Positions 16,231 to 29,337 of a stretch of DNA of 64,000 nt are shown one piece after another; position 1 is the stretch's first letter; every line of letters starts with the position of its first letter. The stretch comes from Enterobacter cloacae complex sp. R_G8. GTDB lineage: Bacteria > Pseudomonadota > Gammaproteobacteria > Enterobacterales > Enterobacteriaceae. Position numbers and translations under genes: made by a program. Under the pieces are notes generated by a model. The model had not been told where the DNA came from. It searched no databases and was given only the letters and a program-made list of their open reading frames with translations. The stretch spans positions 4,712,001 through 4,776,000 of the forward strand of contig NZ_CP102246.1 in assembly GCF_024599795.1 (NCBI RefSeq), read 5' to 3'.

Positions 16231-16974
16231 TTAACCCTGCTGGGCAGGGGGTAACGCCTTACAGGTATTGCCATCACAACGGAATTTCAGCTCCGGATGC
16301 CCGCCATAGTCATTCACAAACTTCATAGAAAACTGACTGACACCGGCGTCCGTTACCGCAAACGTCTGGCTCGATTTAGGCGCAACCATGATCCCCGGGA
16401 AACGGGTGATCTTCACCCCGTCTCCTTTGGTCAGGCTGAGGATCGTCACGTAGTAAGGCGTAGGATTCTGCACGGTCATTTCGCTGCCGCTTTTCTGGAA
16501 CACCACCCGATCCTGCCAAACTTCCCCCTTTGTCTTCGGGATCACCGCTTCAGGGCGATAAAACAACTTGATGCGTGATTGCATTGCCAGCTGCAGCGTG
16601 TTGGGTTTTTCCGGTTTTGGCGGAATTTCCCTGACGTTGAGGTAGAACAGACTCTCTCTGTCCTTCGGCAGTTTTTCGATGCCAGCCGTTTTAGTGACCC
16701 GCGCGATCCCTTTCTGCCCCCCATTAATTCGCTGTAACGGCGGGAGTACAATCAGCGGAGAGGTGATCTTATTGCCCTTTTCATCCTCCACCCACGACTG
16801 GGCCAGGAAGGGGATATCCGGGCTGGTATTGGACAAATTGGCGCTGGACGAAGACTCTTTCTCCGTAATGATGATGCGCGTCCGATCCAGGGAGACGCCT
16901 GCCTGCGCGTAGCCCGCCACCAGGCTCAGCGCACACGCCGCCATAAGATATCTGCTATGTCTGTTCTTGCTCAT
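16231..16974 (-). CDS. Periplasmic fimbrial chaperone (PapD-like)
   Basis: 247 residues with a signal peptide ending around AGYAQA. Two immunoglobulin-like domains: the first has the conserved LDRTRIIIT and the subunit-binding strand with LPKDRESLFYLNVREIPP, the classic chaperone signature (residues ~105-122); the second contains IKLFYRP and NPTPYYVTI. It has the two cysteines RCDGNTC near the C-terminus seen in some chaperones. It caps pilin subunits in the periplasm and delivers them to the usher encoded immediately upstream. Confidence 0.93.
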   Translation of the reverse strand: MSKNRHSRYLMAACALSLVAGYAQAGVSLDRTRIIITEKESSSSANLSNTSPDIPFLAQSWVEDEKGNKITSPLIVLPPLQRINGGQKGIARVTKTAGIEKLPKDRESLFYLNVREIPPKPEKPNTLQLAMQSRIKLFYRPEAVIPKTKGEVWQDRVVFQKSGSEMTVQNPTPYYVTILSLTKGDGVKITRFPGIMVAPKSSQTFAVTDAGVSQFSMKFVNDYGGHPELKFRCDGNTCKALPPAQQG

Positions 16975-17015
16975 TTTTAGCCTTTAATTACAGTGAGATA
17001 ATGCTTACTAAAGGA

Positions 17016-19490
17016 TTAACGGCACGGCAGAAGCATGTCCGAACGTCCGTTGTTCTCTCCAGGCGGGACGGTTACTTTGCACTGCTGTTTGCCCCCCCAC
17101 ATAACATTCAGGGTTTCATTAGTGTTTATGCCCGCAAGCCATGCCTTTCCGTCCTCCAGCACCATGGCGACGCTTACGCCATCGGCGTTGTAAATTTCTG
17201 CCCCAAAAGGAGGGACGCTGTTATCAACGAGGCGCAACGTGCCCATCATTTTCATCCCTTTCGCCATCCCAAAAGCCTGATAGCCGATGGCCCCTTCAGT
17301 CAGGGTGCTGGTACTGATGGCTCTGGCCGGTTCGATATCGCCATCCATGGCGTCGACGTCTACGCGGGTATCAAAGCTGTTGTAACTCACTACATCCGGT
17401 ACAACGGCAATACCGAAGCGGTTAGTCCGGGACTTTTCACCATTGAGTGGGACGCCGCCAATGCCGTTGGTATCGACCATGACCCGCGCCGTGTTCATTG
17501 TTGCGCCACTGTTATGCATCGCCGCACCGTGCCGGGTCGCCGTAAAGCCGCCGCGCAGAGTGGTGCTTAACGCCATAAACTCATTTTGCTGGTAGCTTGC
17601 GTTGGTATTAATCTCCGCCCACTGCGAACGGTGCAGGTAATAGCCGTCAACGCTGGCGTTACTGTTCTGACTGGCACCCGCGCGAACGCGCCACAGATTG
17701 TTGAAGTCGCTGTTGTCGGTGTATGACGCCATTGGACTGGTTTTACCGTTGTTGGTCTGGACGTCCAGACCCGCCCATGTGTTATCCCCAATCGGCACAG
17801 ACAGCGAGAGGGAGATTGAGTCGTCCTTACGCCCTTTATAATCAGTACGGTAAGCAGAAAGATTGGCGTTGATGCCGTTGATATCGCCAATGCGGAAGGC
17901 TCGCCCCACGGACATGCCGTATCGATCCTGGCTGCGCTGATTCCAGTAGTTTTGGTGGGTCCAGGTAAGAAAGACGGTCGTCGCTTTACCCGCCTCACCG
18001 GCCCAGAAGGTTTTACTCCCGGTAATGGTGTAGAGCTGTTTCTCGCGTCCGACATGGTCATAACCCTGATAACGCTCATCAAGGTATTGCGTCATCGTGC
18101 GGAAGTCTTCCTGTGAGAAGCGGTACCCCGCGAACGTAATTGAGCTGTTGTATTCATCGAAGGTTTTCGCGTAGCTCAACTTATATGAGGTACCTTTCAG
18201 GCGTTTGCCGTCAGGCTCACGGCTCCACGACTCTGTGGCATCCAGAGAGATCGCCCCTAACGCGTTCAGATCACGACCTATACCCACAGAGGCTGCAGTG
18301 TAGGCTTCACCCGATGACTGCAGGCCACCGTACAGCGACCACGCGTTGCTGATCCCCCAGGAGAAATCGCCAGACAGGAACGTCGGTCCCTTTAGCGAGT
18401 GGTTATAGCGGGACGGCGTGCCACCAGAGAGGTTGTAACGAACATAGCCCGGACGCGTGAGATACGGAATGCTGGCGGTATTCACCTGGAACAGCGATAC
18501 CGAGCCATCCTGCTCCTCAACGCGTACATCGAGCGTACCGCGCACTGAACTGCGCAAATCCTGAATATTGAACGGTCCGGCGGGGACGGTAGTTTCATAG
18601 ATGACGCGCCCGCTCTGACTGACGGTCACTTTGGCATTCGAGCGAGCAATACCGTGGATTTCAGGCGCATAGCCCTGCAGCGCAGGCGGCAGCATCCGCT
18701 CATCGCTGGCGAGGTTAATCCCGGTAAATCGCAGCGTATCGAAAACCTGCGAGTTCAGGTAAATCTCCCCCAGCGTCAGTTTTGCCGCCATCATCGGCAA
18801 CGGCCGGTAGGCGTAGATCTGGTTCCAGTCAAAACTGGATTGATGGTGCTGGCTGTAGTAGCTGGTCTGATATTCACCGCGTATGCGCCAGCCGCCGATG
18901 TTAGCTCCCGCCTGACCGTAACCTGATATCGCGCTGTAGTTTTTATTGTCGCTGAATTGACGAGTCAGCTGCCCGTTAATGCTGTAGTCAAAAATCAGGC
19001 CGGCAATACCTTCATCCCAACGTTCAGGCGGCGTCCAGTCAGGATCGTTGTACTTCATCCATGCCTGCGGCACGGTGATATCAAGCACGCCGGCATAGTT
19101 GCTTAATTTCGCGCCCGACAAACGCTGCAGGGAATAGCAGTTTTCATAGATTTGAGCGATCTGTGAACGTGCGCCTTCTTTCAGCGCCAGTTTGTCCAGC
19201 AGGTCACCGCTGATACACGGCAGCGTACGATTGCCTTCAGGCGATTCCACATAACGGATTTTCTCCTGGCCTACCGACTGGCCGTTAACACGGATATCCA
19301 GCAGATAATCACCAGGTGTGACATAGTTATCTGTCGCAAAACGTGACAGATCAATACGGGTACGATCTGAAGCATCCAGAACATCAGTATTAAACTCAAC
19401 GCGCTCTTCTCCGCGCGCCATTGCTGCATAGCAGCAATTCATCACCAGGAGAGCAATAATTGTAAGATTCGTTTTTAATTTTACTGACAT
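17016..19490 (-). CDS. Fimbrial outer-membrane usher
   Basis: 824 residues from the ATG at 19490, chosen for the AGGA site and because it opens the signal region MSVKLKTNLTIIALLVMNCC; the frame runs open to 19535. N-terminal domain EERVEFNTDVLDASDRTRIDLSRF, then the 24-strand barrel with plug, and C-terminal domains with MVLEDGKAWLAGI and a terminal Cys pair (KQQCKV and LLPCR). It translocates chaperone-subunit complexes and assembles the pilus. The usher-before-chaperone order recalls Pap-type rather than Mrk- or Fim-type operons; clade placement needs a tree. Confidence 0.95.
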   Translation of the reverse strand: MSVKLKTNLTIIALLVMNCCYAAMARGEERVEFNTDVLDASDRTRIDLSRFATDNYVTPGDYLLDIRVNGQSVGQEKIRYVESPEGNRTLPCISGDLLDKLALKEGARSQIAQIYENCYSLQRLSGAKLSNYAGVLDITVPQAWMKYNDPDWTPPERWDEGIAGLIFDYSINGQLTRQFSDNKNYSAISGYGQAGANIGGWRIRGEYQTSYYSQHHQSSFDWNQIYAYRPLPMMAAKLTLGEIYLNSQVFDTLRFTGINLASDERMLPPALQGYAPEIHGIARSNAKVTVSQSGRVIYETTVPAGPFNIQDLRSSVRGTLDVRVEEQDGSVSLFQVNTASIPYLTRPGYVRYNLSGGTPSRYNHSLKGPTFLSGDFSWGISNAWSLYGGLQSSGEAYTAASVGIGRDLNALGAISLDATESWSREPDGKRLKGTSYKLSYAKTFDEYNSSITFAGYRFSQEDFRTMTQYLDERYQGYDHVGREKQLYTITGSKTFWAGEAGKATTVFLTWTHQNYWNQRSQDRYGMSVGRAFRIGDINGINANLSAYRTDYKGRKDDSISLSLSVPIGDNTWAGLDVQTNNGKTSPMASYTDNSDFNNLWRVRAGASQNSNASVDGYYLHRSQWAEINTNASYQQNEFMALSTTLRGGFTATRHGAAMHNSGATMNTARVMVDTNGIGGVPLNGEKSRTNRFGIAVVPDVVSYNSFDTRVDVDAMDGDIEPARAISTSTLTEGAIGYQAFGMAKGMKMMGTLRLVDNSVPPFGAEIYNADGVSVAMVLEDGKAWLAGINTNETLNVMWGGKQQCKVTVPPGENNGRSDMLLPCR

Positions 19491-19670
19491 GATCCCCGTC
19501 CTGAACAAATCCATTAAAAGCGCCCAGCGTTCCACTGCGTTATAATTATTTTGTTAATACCTAAAATTAAAATATGGAGAAATGCCGTCATGACTTTCGC
19601 GTAAATCGTTCCATCGCGATGACAGTGAAATAAAGCGGCATTAAATGTCCATTTTATTTTCGTTCGTTAA

Positions 19671-19694
19671 CAGTGCGGGATAATTCCCGCACTG
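19671..19694 (-). terminator. Perfect hairpin between major pilin and usher
   Basis: CAGTGCGGGA and TCCCGCACTG form a perfect 10-bp stem with a 4-base loop, 15 bases after the pilin stop. It lacks a clean T-tract, so it is likely an mRNA-stabilising hairpin or partial terminator that keeps pilin mRNA more abundant than usher mRNA. Confidence 0.65.
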
Positions 19695-19709
19695 ACGATG
19701 CTCTGCGGA

Positions 19710-20240
19710 TTACTGATAAGCAATCTCGAAGTTAACCGTTGACTGGAAGGAACCTGCCGTTACGGTCGCACTTGCGCTTTCTGCTTTCACATATGCCACG
19801 AACGGAATGGTGTTGGTGCCATCAACCAACTGAACAGGCGTGGTTGCGTTACCCCAGACGACGTCCTGGCTGGCACTGTCACGCAGGCCAATACCAGCGC
19901 CCGACGCAGTACCAGAAGTGAAGGCAGCCAGAGACGTATCCGTTGGGTTTACGCTGGTTGGGGAGTACGTTATCTCAGCTGTTTGTGCAACGGTGGTGTC
20001 ACAGTGCTGCAGTTCAATGTTCTGATGTACATTTCCGGCGCGCGCACCATTAGCCAGTGCAGAAACTGGAATTTGGCCAAAATCAACGCTTACCGGGCTT
20101 GAGCCTGGCGCCAGACCACATGCGGTATTCACCAGTTCACCCTGGAATTCAATCTGGCCATTCGTCGTATCAGCGAATGCAGACATTGAACTCAGAGCTG
20201 CGGTCAAAGCAACAGCCATAGCAACTTTATTCAGTTTCAT
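19710..20240 (-). CDS. Major fimbrial subunit (pilin)
   Basis: 176 residues from the ATG at 20240, chosen for the CAGGATA site and the signal peptide MKLNKVAMAVALTAALSSMS ending FA-DTTNG; the frame extends open upstream. A typical type 1-like pilin: NGQIEFQGELVNTACGLAPGS with the first conserved Cys, QHCDT with the second, and the C-terminal strand VNFEIAYQ with the penultimate Tyr. It is first in the operon and followed by a hairpin, consistent with highest expression. It forms the pilus rod. Confidence 0.94.
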   Translation of the reverse strand: MKLNKVAMAVALTAALSSMSAFADTTNGQIEFQGELVNTACGLAPGSSPVSVDFGQIPVSALANGARAGNVHQNIELQHCDTTVAQTAEITYSPTSVNPTDTSLAAFTSGTASGAGIGLRDSASQDVVWGNATTPVQLVDGTNTIPFVAYVKAESASATVTAGSFQSTVNFEIAYQ

Positions 20241-20685
20241 AAAATATCCTGTTTTTACCAATATCCTGAGAAATAAAGAGTCGTCACGCTACAAAAATGA
20301 TATACACGAGTGAAATTAACTCTTGGTTTAGTTCTTAAAACGATATGCAAATAATGAAACTCGCCTAATATTAATTGCCATCGTTTGTTCGAACTAATTC
20401 AAATGCTACCAAATCACAATTTCATCACAAAGCAATACATTTAATGTGGGATAGATACGCATTATTAACTCGTAAGACTCAAAAAACAGGGTCTTATATC
20501 TCGCAGAGTGGCATGAATAATCTGAAATTTATGATGCTTTTACCACATATATAAATATATAAAAAATGGGAAATTAAGAAATTTCGTAGAGGGAAATGTG
20601 AATTTGTTTAATCATGGGGAGAAACTGTGCTGTCGGATGGAGTCACCCGCAGGGAGAGGGTGAGAGTGAGGGAGAAAACAAATGC
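20241..20685. other. Intergenic region upstream of the fimbrial operon
   Basis: About 440 bases, very AT-rich from 20320 to 20620, with no credible ORF. It should hold the fimbrial promoter (minus strand). I see no long flanking inverted repeats or recombinase gene that would indicate a fim-type invertible switch. One repeat (20644-20672) lies at its right end, next to the rRNA terminator. Confidence 0.5.
20644..20672. repeat. Half copy of the CCCTCACCCTAACCCTCTCCC-type repeat
   Basis: CAGGGAGAGGGTGAGAGTGAGG is the reverse orientation of the repeat seen complete at 49436, 53091 and 61181, with one or two changes. It lies between the fimbrial promoter region and the rRNA terminator. Confidence 0.6.
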
Positions 20686-20715
20686 AAAAAACCCCGCACC
20701 TTACGGTACGGGGTT
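20686..20715 (-). terminator. rRNA operon terminator
   Basis: On the minus strand AACCCCGTACC-GTAA-GGTGCGGGGTT followed by TTTT, beginning 12 bases after the 5S 3' end. Strong GC stem plus T-run, the usual Rho-independent end of an rrn operon. Confidence 0.93.
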
Positions 20716-20726
20716 CTTCTTAATTA

Positions 20727-20846
20727 ATGCCTGGCAGTTCCCTACTCTCACATGGGGAGACCCCACACTACCATCGGCGCTACGGCGTTTCACTTCTGAG
20801 TTCGGCATGGGGTCAGGTGGGACCACCGCGCTAAAGCCGCCAGGCA
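20727..20846 (-). rRNA. rrf: 5S ribosomal RNA
   Basis: 120 bases. Begins (minus strand) TGCCTGGCGGC and ends AACTGCCAGGCAT, pairing as helix I. The central CCGAACTCAGAAGTGAAAC is the universal enterobacterial 5S sequence. It lies 67 bases after the 23S 3' end and directly before the terminator. Confidence 0.98.
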
Positions 20847-20913
20847 AATTCTGTTATCTGTATCAGGCTGAAAATCTTCTGTCTCTCGTCCGCCGAAACA
20901 GCTTCGGCGTTGT

Positions 20914-23818
<2,905 letters not shown>

Positions 23819-23916
23819 TCACAACCCGAAGATGTTTCACTTCATGATTGCGAAAATTTGAGAGACTCGAACACACATAACATGTGTGTCGTTTCAATTT
23901 TCAGCTTGATCCAGAT

Positions 23917-23928
23917 TTTTAAAGAGCA
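23917..23928 (-). promoter_or_regulatory. Spacer boxA antitermination site
   Basis: Minus-strand TGCTCTTTAAAA in the spacer after tRNA-Glu, matching the boxA that recruits Nus factors in E. coli rrn operons before the 23S gene. Confidence 0.75.
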
Positions 23929-24001
23929 AATATCTCAAACGTCACCCGAAGATGAGTTTTGAGATATTAAGGCAGGTGACTTTCACTCACGAACCAGCAA
24001 G

Positions 24002-24077
24002 TGGCGTCCCCTAGGGGATTCGAACCCCTGTTACCGCCGTGAAAGGGCGGTGTCCTGGGCCTCTAGACGAAGGGGAC
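24002..24077 (-). tRNA. tRNA-Glu (anticodon UUC)
   Basis: 76 bases with an encoded CCA end. Minus-strand GTCCCCTTCGTCTAG at the 5' end, anticodon loop CTTTCAC, and T-loop GGTTCGAATCC. The sequence matches enterobacterial tRNA-Glu and it lies in the 16S-23S spacer, as in the rrnB/C/G/E type operons of E. coli. Confidence 0.97.
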
Positions 24078-24161
24078 GTACAGTCTCAATCGCAAGACGC
24101 CTTGCTATTTACTTTTCATCAGACAATCTGTGTGAGCACTACAAAGGCAGGTTCTTTAAGG

Positions 24162-25701
<1,540 letters not shown>

Positions 25702-25836
25702 AAAAGTTTGATGCTCAATGAATTAAACTTCGTAATGAATTACGTGTTCACTCGTTGAGACTTGGTATTCATTTAGTGTCCGAAGACATTAAGAATCCAT
25801 GTCACTTTGAGTGCCCACACAGATTGTCTGATAAAT

Positions 25837-25848
25837 TGTTAAAGAGCA
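25837..25848 (-). promoter_or_regulatory. Leader boxA antitermination site
   Basis: Minus-strand TGCTCTTTAACA in the leader between promoter P2 and 16S, followed by AATTTATCAGACAATC, the conserved rrn leader pattern of E. coli. Confidence 0.85.
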
Positions 25849-25886
25849 GTTGCGACGCGCTTCAGCGCTCTGTCGCGAGGTGGCGT

Positions 25887-25914
25887 ATATTACGCTTTCC
25901 TCTTTCAGAGTCAA
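25887..25914 (-). promoter_or_regulatory. rRNA promoter P2
   Basis: Minus strand: -35 TTGACT, 16-base spacer, -10 TAATAT. It is followed by GCGCCACC-like sequence and the boxA leader. It corresponds to the proximal, constitutive promoter of rrn operons. Confidence 0.85.
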
Positions 25915-25995
25915 CCCTGATTTTCAGGATTTTTTCTCTTCAACCGACCGGGCTGTTTGTGAAGTGATTCACATCCGCCGTGTCGATGGAGGCGC

Positions 25996-26023
25996 ATTAT
26001 AGGGAGTTCCCGGGCGACCGCAA
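25996..26023 (-). promoter_or_regulatory. rRNA promoter P1
   Basis: Minus strand: -35 TTGCGG, 16-base spacer, -10 TATAAT, then a GC-rich discriminator GCGCCTCC. The discriminator and short spacer are typical of the growth-rate and ppGpp-controlled rrn P1. An A/T-rich stretch upstream (26030-26045) could be an UP element. Confidence 0.88.
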
Positions 26024-26198
26024 CCGAAAAGTTGCAAAAAGATGACTGACTGCTGTATTCCCCAGCAAAACCCCGCTTTATACCCTTTTACGCACAGACT
26101 TATCCACAATACAACGCATAAGCACAATAAGAACCCACGGATTGAGGGGGATAATCAACTATACTATTGGCAAATATTCTCCCCGACAGACGACATCC

Positions 26199-27152
26199 AT
26201 GACCACACAACGCCTCACCCGAGACTGGCGGATCCCTGGCGCAGGCCTCATGACGCTGCTGCTTCTTATTGCAGGCTTCACTCTGCACGCACACTGGGGT
26301 GCTTTCATCCAGTGGTGCCTTGCCACACAAATTACCCTGCACCGTTATCTGGTGATGTACCTTCTGCAGCTTAATAACCATCAGTACAGCGGTGGATTAT
26401 GGCTTTTAACCGGCGCTTTCCTCTATGGCGTACTTCATGCTATCGGGCCGGGGCACGGCAAATTTATTGTCACGACCTATCTCAGTACCAATAAAGAGAG
26501 CGACCTTGCCGCCCGGGTTGTCCCTTTTTTTGGCAGTATGCTGCAGGGCGTCAGCGCCATTCTGTTTGTGTTTATTCTGGCGGTGGGGTTTAACCTGGCT
26601 TCAGGGGATATCAGTACCAGCCGCTGGTATGTCGAGAAGATAAGCGCGGTCCTTATTGGCGCATTCGGCGCGTTTGTCATTTACCAGGCGCTGAAAAGCC
26701 TGCGTCCGCGCAGGATGAGGATCTCCGCCATTACGCCTCTTCATCAGCATGACGAACAGTGTGGCTGCGGCCATCACGGCGCAGGTGCAGACCTGACGCA
26801 GGGTGACTGGAAAACCCGTCTGGGTGTGATTCTGGCGATCGGTGCGCGTCCGTGTAGCGGGGCCATTATGATCCTGATGTTCTCGAACGCGCTGGGCATT
26901 GTCACCTGGGGAATGGCTGCGGTAATGACCATGTCGCTGGGAACCGCGCTGTCGATTATGGGGCTATCGCTGGCTGTGCGTTACGCCCGCGAGCGTACGG
27001 TTTCCTGGTTTGGCGGCAGCACCTCGCTGAACTGGCTGGTTCCGGCGGTCAAGATTGCTGGCGGGATTGTTCTGATCCTGTTTGCGACCATCCTGTTCCT
27101 GACGGTGATCCCCATCAGCGCCAATGGCGATTACATCGCCGCAGGATGCTAA
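26199..27152 (+). CDS. NicO-family nickel/cobalt (or zinc) transporter
   Basis: 317 residues from the ATG at 26199; a TTG-started extension to 26142 adds no plausible sequence. Polytopic membrane protein with the NicO/RcnA signature: LHAIGPGHGKFIVTTYL in the second helix region, a His/Cys-rich cytoplasmic loop (LHQHDEQCGCGHHG), and the second motif LAIGARPCSGAIMIL. Members export or import Ni, Co or Zn (RcnA, ZevB); the short His loop does not decide direction or metal. It is a single-gene unit diverging from the rRNA operon and ending at a terminator shared with proP. No metal regulator is encoded beside it. Confidence 0.85.
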   Translation: MTTQRLTRDWRIPGAGLMTLLLLIAGFTLHAHWGAFIQWCLATQITLHRYLVMYLLQLNNHQYSGGLWLLTGAFLYGVLHAIGPGHGKFIVTTYLSTNKESDLAARVVPFFGSMLQGVSAILFVFILAVGFNLASGDISTSRWYVEKISAVLIGAFGAFVIYQALKSLRPRRMRISAITPLHQHDEQCGCGHHGAGADLTQGDWKTRLGVILAIGARPCSGAIMILMFSNALGIVTWGMAAVMTMSLGTALSIMGLSLAVRYARERTVSWFGGSTSLNWLVPAVKIAGGIVLILFATILFLTVIPISANGDYIAAGC

Positions 27153-27159
27153 TAAAAGA

Positions 27160-27184
27160 AAACCCGCCAGCGGCGGGTTTTTTT
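27160..27184. terminator. Bidirectional terminator
   Basis: AAACCCGCC-AGC-GGCGGGTTT with a T-run on the plus strand and A-run before it. It sits between the convergent NicO-type gene and proP and can serve both. Confidence 0.9.
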
Positions 27185-27185
27185 A

Positions 27186-28688
27186 TTACTCGTTGATGCG
27201 TGGATGTTGGTCCACCAGTCGGGAGCGTTTTTTCTGCAGTTCTTCAATCTCTGCGTCAATATCTTCAATCTTCTGCTCGACGTTATCGTAGTGCTCGCGC
27301 AGGATCTCTTTCGCTTCCTGGATATCTGATGCCGCAGGCGTCGCCCCTTTCAGAGGACGGTTCGCCGTCTCCTTCATGGTAATCCCGGTAATCAATCCAA
27401 TCACCGCGATCACCATCAGGTAATAAGCGGGCATCATCAGATTCTGCGTGCTTTCCACCAGAGAGGCGGCAAGCGTCGGCGTCAGACCGGCAATCAGTAC
27501 TGAGATGTTAAAGGCCGCCGCCAGTGCACTGTAGCGGATATGCGTCGGGAACATGGCCGGCAGTGTAGAGGCCATCACCCCGATGAAGCAGTTGAGGATC
27601 ACCGCCAGCATCAGCAAGCCGGCAAAAATCAGGCCCAGCACATTGCTGTTAATCAAAATGAATGCCGGAATGGCAAGGGCAAACAGCGCAACGCTACCCA
27701 GAATAATGAACGGTCGACGGCCGAAGCGGTCACTCAACAGACCCATAATCGGTTGCACAAACAGCATACCCACCATGATGGCGATAATGATCAGCACACC
27801 GTGGTCTTCCGAGTAGTGCAGGTTATGCGACAGATAACTCGGCATGTAGGTCAGCAGCATGTAGTAAGTCACGTTCGTGGAGATCACCAGACCGATACAG
27901 ACCAGCAGGCTGCGCCAGTGTTTGGTCGCGATCTCTTTAAAGGAGACTTTCGGGCCATCCTGCAAACCTTCACGATCGCCCTGCTCAAGCTTATCAACGT
28001 GCTGCTGGAATGCAGGCGTCTCTTCAAGCGCATGACGCAGGTACAGGCCAATGATCCCCAGCGGCAGCGCCAGGAAGAACGGGATACGCCAGCCCCAATC
28101 CAGGAAGTTCTCTTCACCGACCACGGTCGAAATCAGCACCACCACGCCCGCGCCCATGACGAACCCGGCAATAGAACCGAAGTCCAGCCAACTGCCCATG
28201 AAACCACGCTTACGGTCCGGGGAGTACTCTGCAACGAAGATCGAGGCACCGGTATACTCTCCCCCGACGGAGAAGCCCTGAGCCATCTTACACAGCAGCA
28301 GCAGAATCGGCGCCCAGATACCAATCGTGGCATAGGAGGGGATAAGGCCGATACAGAACGTACTGATCGACATAATGACAATGGTGATAGCGAGGATCTT
28401 CTGACGGCCGTACTTATCACCGAGCATACCGAAGAACAGACCACCCAGCGGGCGAATAAGGAAGGGAACCGAGAACGTACCCAGCGCGGCAATCATCTGC
28501 AGGCTGGGGTCGGCGCCGGGGAAAAACACTTTACCTAACGCATAGGCCACAAAGCCATAGACACCAAAATCGAACCATTCCATCGCATTACCGAGCGAGG
28601 CGGCAGTGATCGCTTTACGCAGTTTTGCATCATCGATGATGGTGACGTCGCGAAGCGTGATGGGTTTAATCTTTTTCCTTCTAAGCAT
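27186..28688 (-). CDS. proP: Proline/glycine betaine:H+ symporter ProP
   Basis: 500 residues from the ATG at 28688 (GAGGAAAG site), exactly the E. coli length. Twelve-segment major facilitator with DKYGRQK and DRFGRRP loops, NAMEWFDFGVYG at the first helix, and a C-terminal heptad-repeat coiled coil (EQKIEDIDAEIEELQKKRS), the hallmark of osmosensing ProP. It imports osmoprotectants under osmotic stress. A CRP site upstream (28885-28900) corresponds in sequence and place to the E. coli P1 control site. In E. coli basSR follows proP; here a NicO gene and an rRNA operon do. Confidence 0.97.
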   Translation of the reverse strand: MLRRKKIKPITLRDVTIIDDAKLRKAITAASLGNAMEWFDFGVYGFVAYALGKVFFPGADPSLQMIAALGTFSVPFLIRPLGGLFFGMLGDKYGRQKILAITIVIMSISTFCIGLIPSYATIGIWAPILLLLCKMAQGFSVGGEYTGASIFVAEYSPDRKRGFMGSWLDFGSIAGFVMGAGVVVLISTVVGEENFLDWGWRIPFFLALPLGIIGLYLRHALEETPAFQQHVDKLEQGDREGLQDGPKVSFKEIATKHWRSLLVCIGLVISTNVTYYMLLTYMPSYLSHNLHYSEDHGVLIIIAIMVGMLFVQPIMGLLSDRFGRRPFIILGSVALFALAIPAFILINSNVLGLIFAGLLMLAVILNCFIGVMASTLPAMFPTHIRYSALAAAFNISVLIAGLTPTLAASLVESTQNLMMPAYYLMVIAVIGLITGITMKETANRPLKGATPAASDIQEAKEILREHYDNVEQKIEDIDAEIEELQKKRSRLVDQHPRINE

Positions 28689-28884
28689 AGCTTTCCTCGT
28701 AGACTCAGCCCTGTCCATTACACAGTTCACCCGGTGAACAGTGCAACGGGGATCCGCTCCATGCGAATCGCCTTATTCAAGCGTAGCAGGTTTACTTACA
28801 TTGACGTTTTACGTCGATACAACCGAACCTGTTGACGCCTGTCTGGGCAGTTAATGACCTTTTTACCCTACCAGCGTTTATATT

Positions 28885-28900
28885 TGTGATCAACTTCACA
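28885..28900 (-). promoter_or_regulatory. CRP site of proP promoter P1
   Basis: TGTGA-TCAACT-TCACA, a perfect CRP core, 200 bases upstream of proP. The minus-strand reading TGTGAAGTTGATCACA is the same as the E. coli proP P1 CRP site as I recall it. It is ~440 bases from kdgT, so proP is the likely target. Confidence 0.8.
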
Positions 28901-29108
28901 CATATTTTTCCGTATCGTCAATTGCGTTCAGTATTTGTCAATTACGGCACAGAAGACCTTTCCCAACCATCCCAAAAGCACGTCCTCACGCACGTTATTA
29001 TTCCGTTCCCAACGTTCAAAAAAACCATTCGGCTTCACATCAGATTTACATAAATTTTAATTATTAAAACATGGTTCGAATATTTACATTGAATATGTGA
29101 TGGAGATA

Positions 29109-29127
29109 ACTAAAACACTGTTTTATT
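29109..29127 (+). promoter_or_regulatory. Putative KdgR operator of kdgT
   Basis: ACTAAAACACTGTTTTATT fits the KdgR consensus AATRAAAYNNYRTTTYATT at all defined positions but one. It lies 211 bases before the kdgT ATG, in an AT-rich region. KdgR represses kdgT in relatives until 2-keto-3-deoxygluconate is present. Confidence 0.7.
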
Positions 29128-29337
29128 TTCATTGAATCATCATTCCAATGATCGCATGATAAATCCGAACACAACGTCCAGCGTGTTTTTGAGCAGCGTT
29201 AATCAAAAGCACGACATTAATTTCATTGTATGGAAAACGAAGCCCCCCGCTTCGTAACCATTCAATTAATTGAATTTATTGATTTTATTTTTCATAGCAT
29301 TCCGTCCGCCACGCGGGACATGATGTGAGGGTTGTAC

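Noticed and set aside
20241-20685. Phase-variable invertible promoter for the fimbriae
   Set aside because: No flanking inverted repeats and no fim-type recombinase gene are visible in the window.
27540-28538. A 332-codon plus-strand frame opposite proP
   Set aside because: It is a shadow of proP: extreme His/Gln/Arg content, no ribosome-binding site, no domain, while proP matches its family over the whole length.
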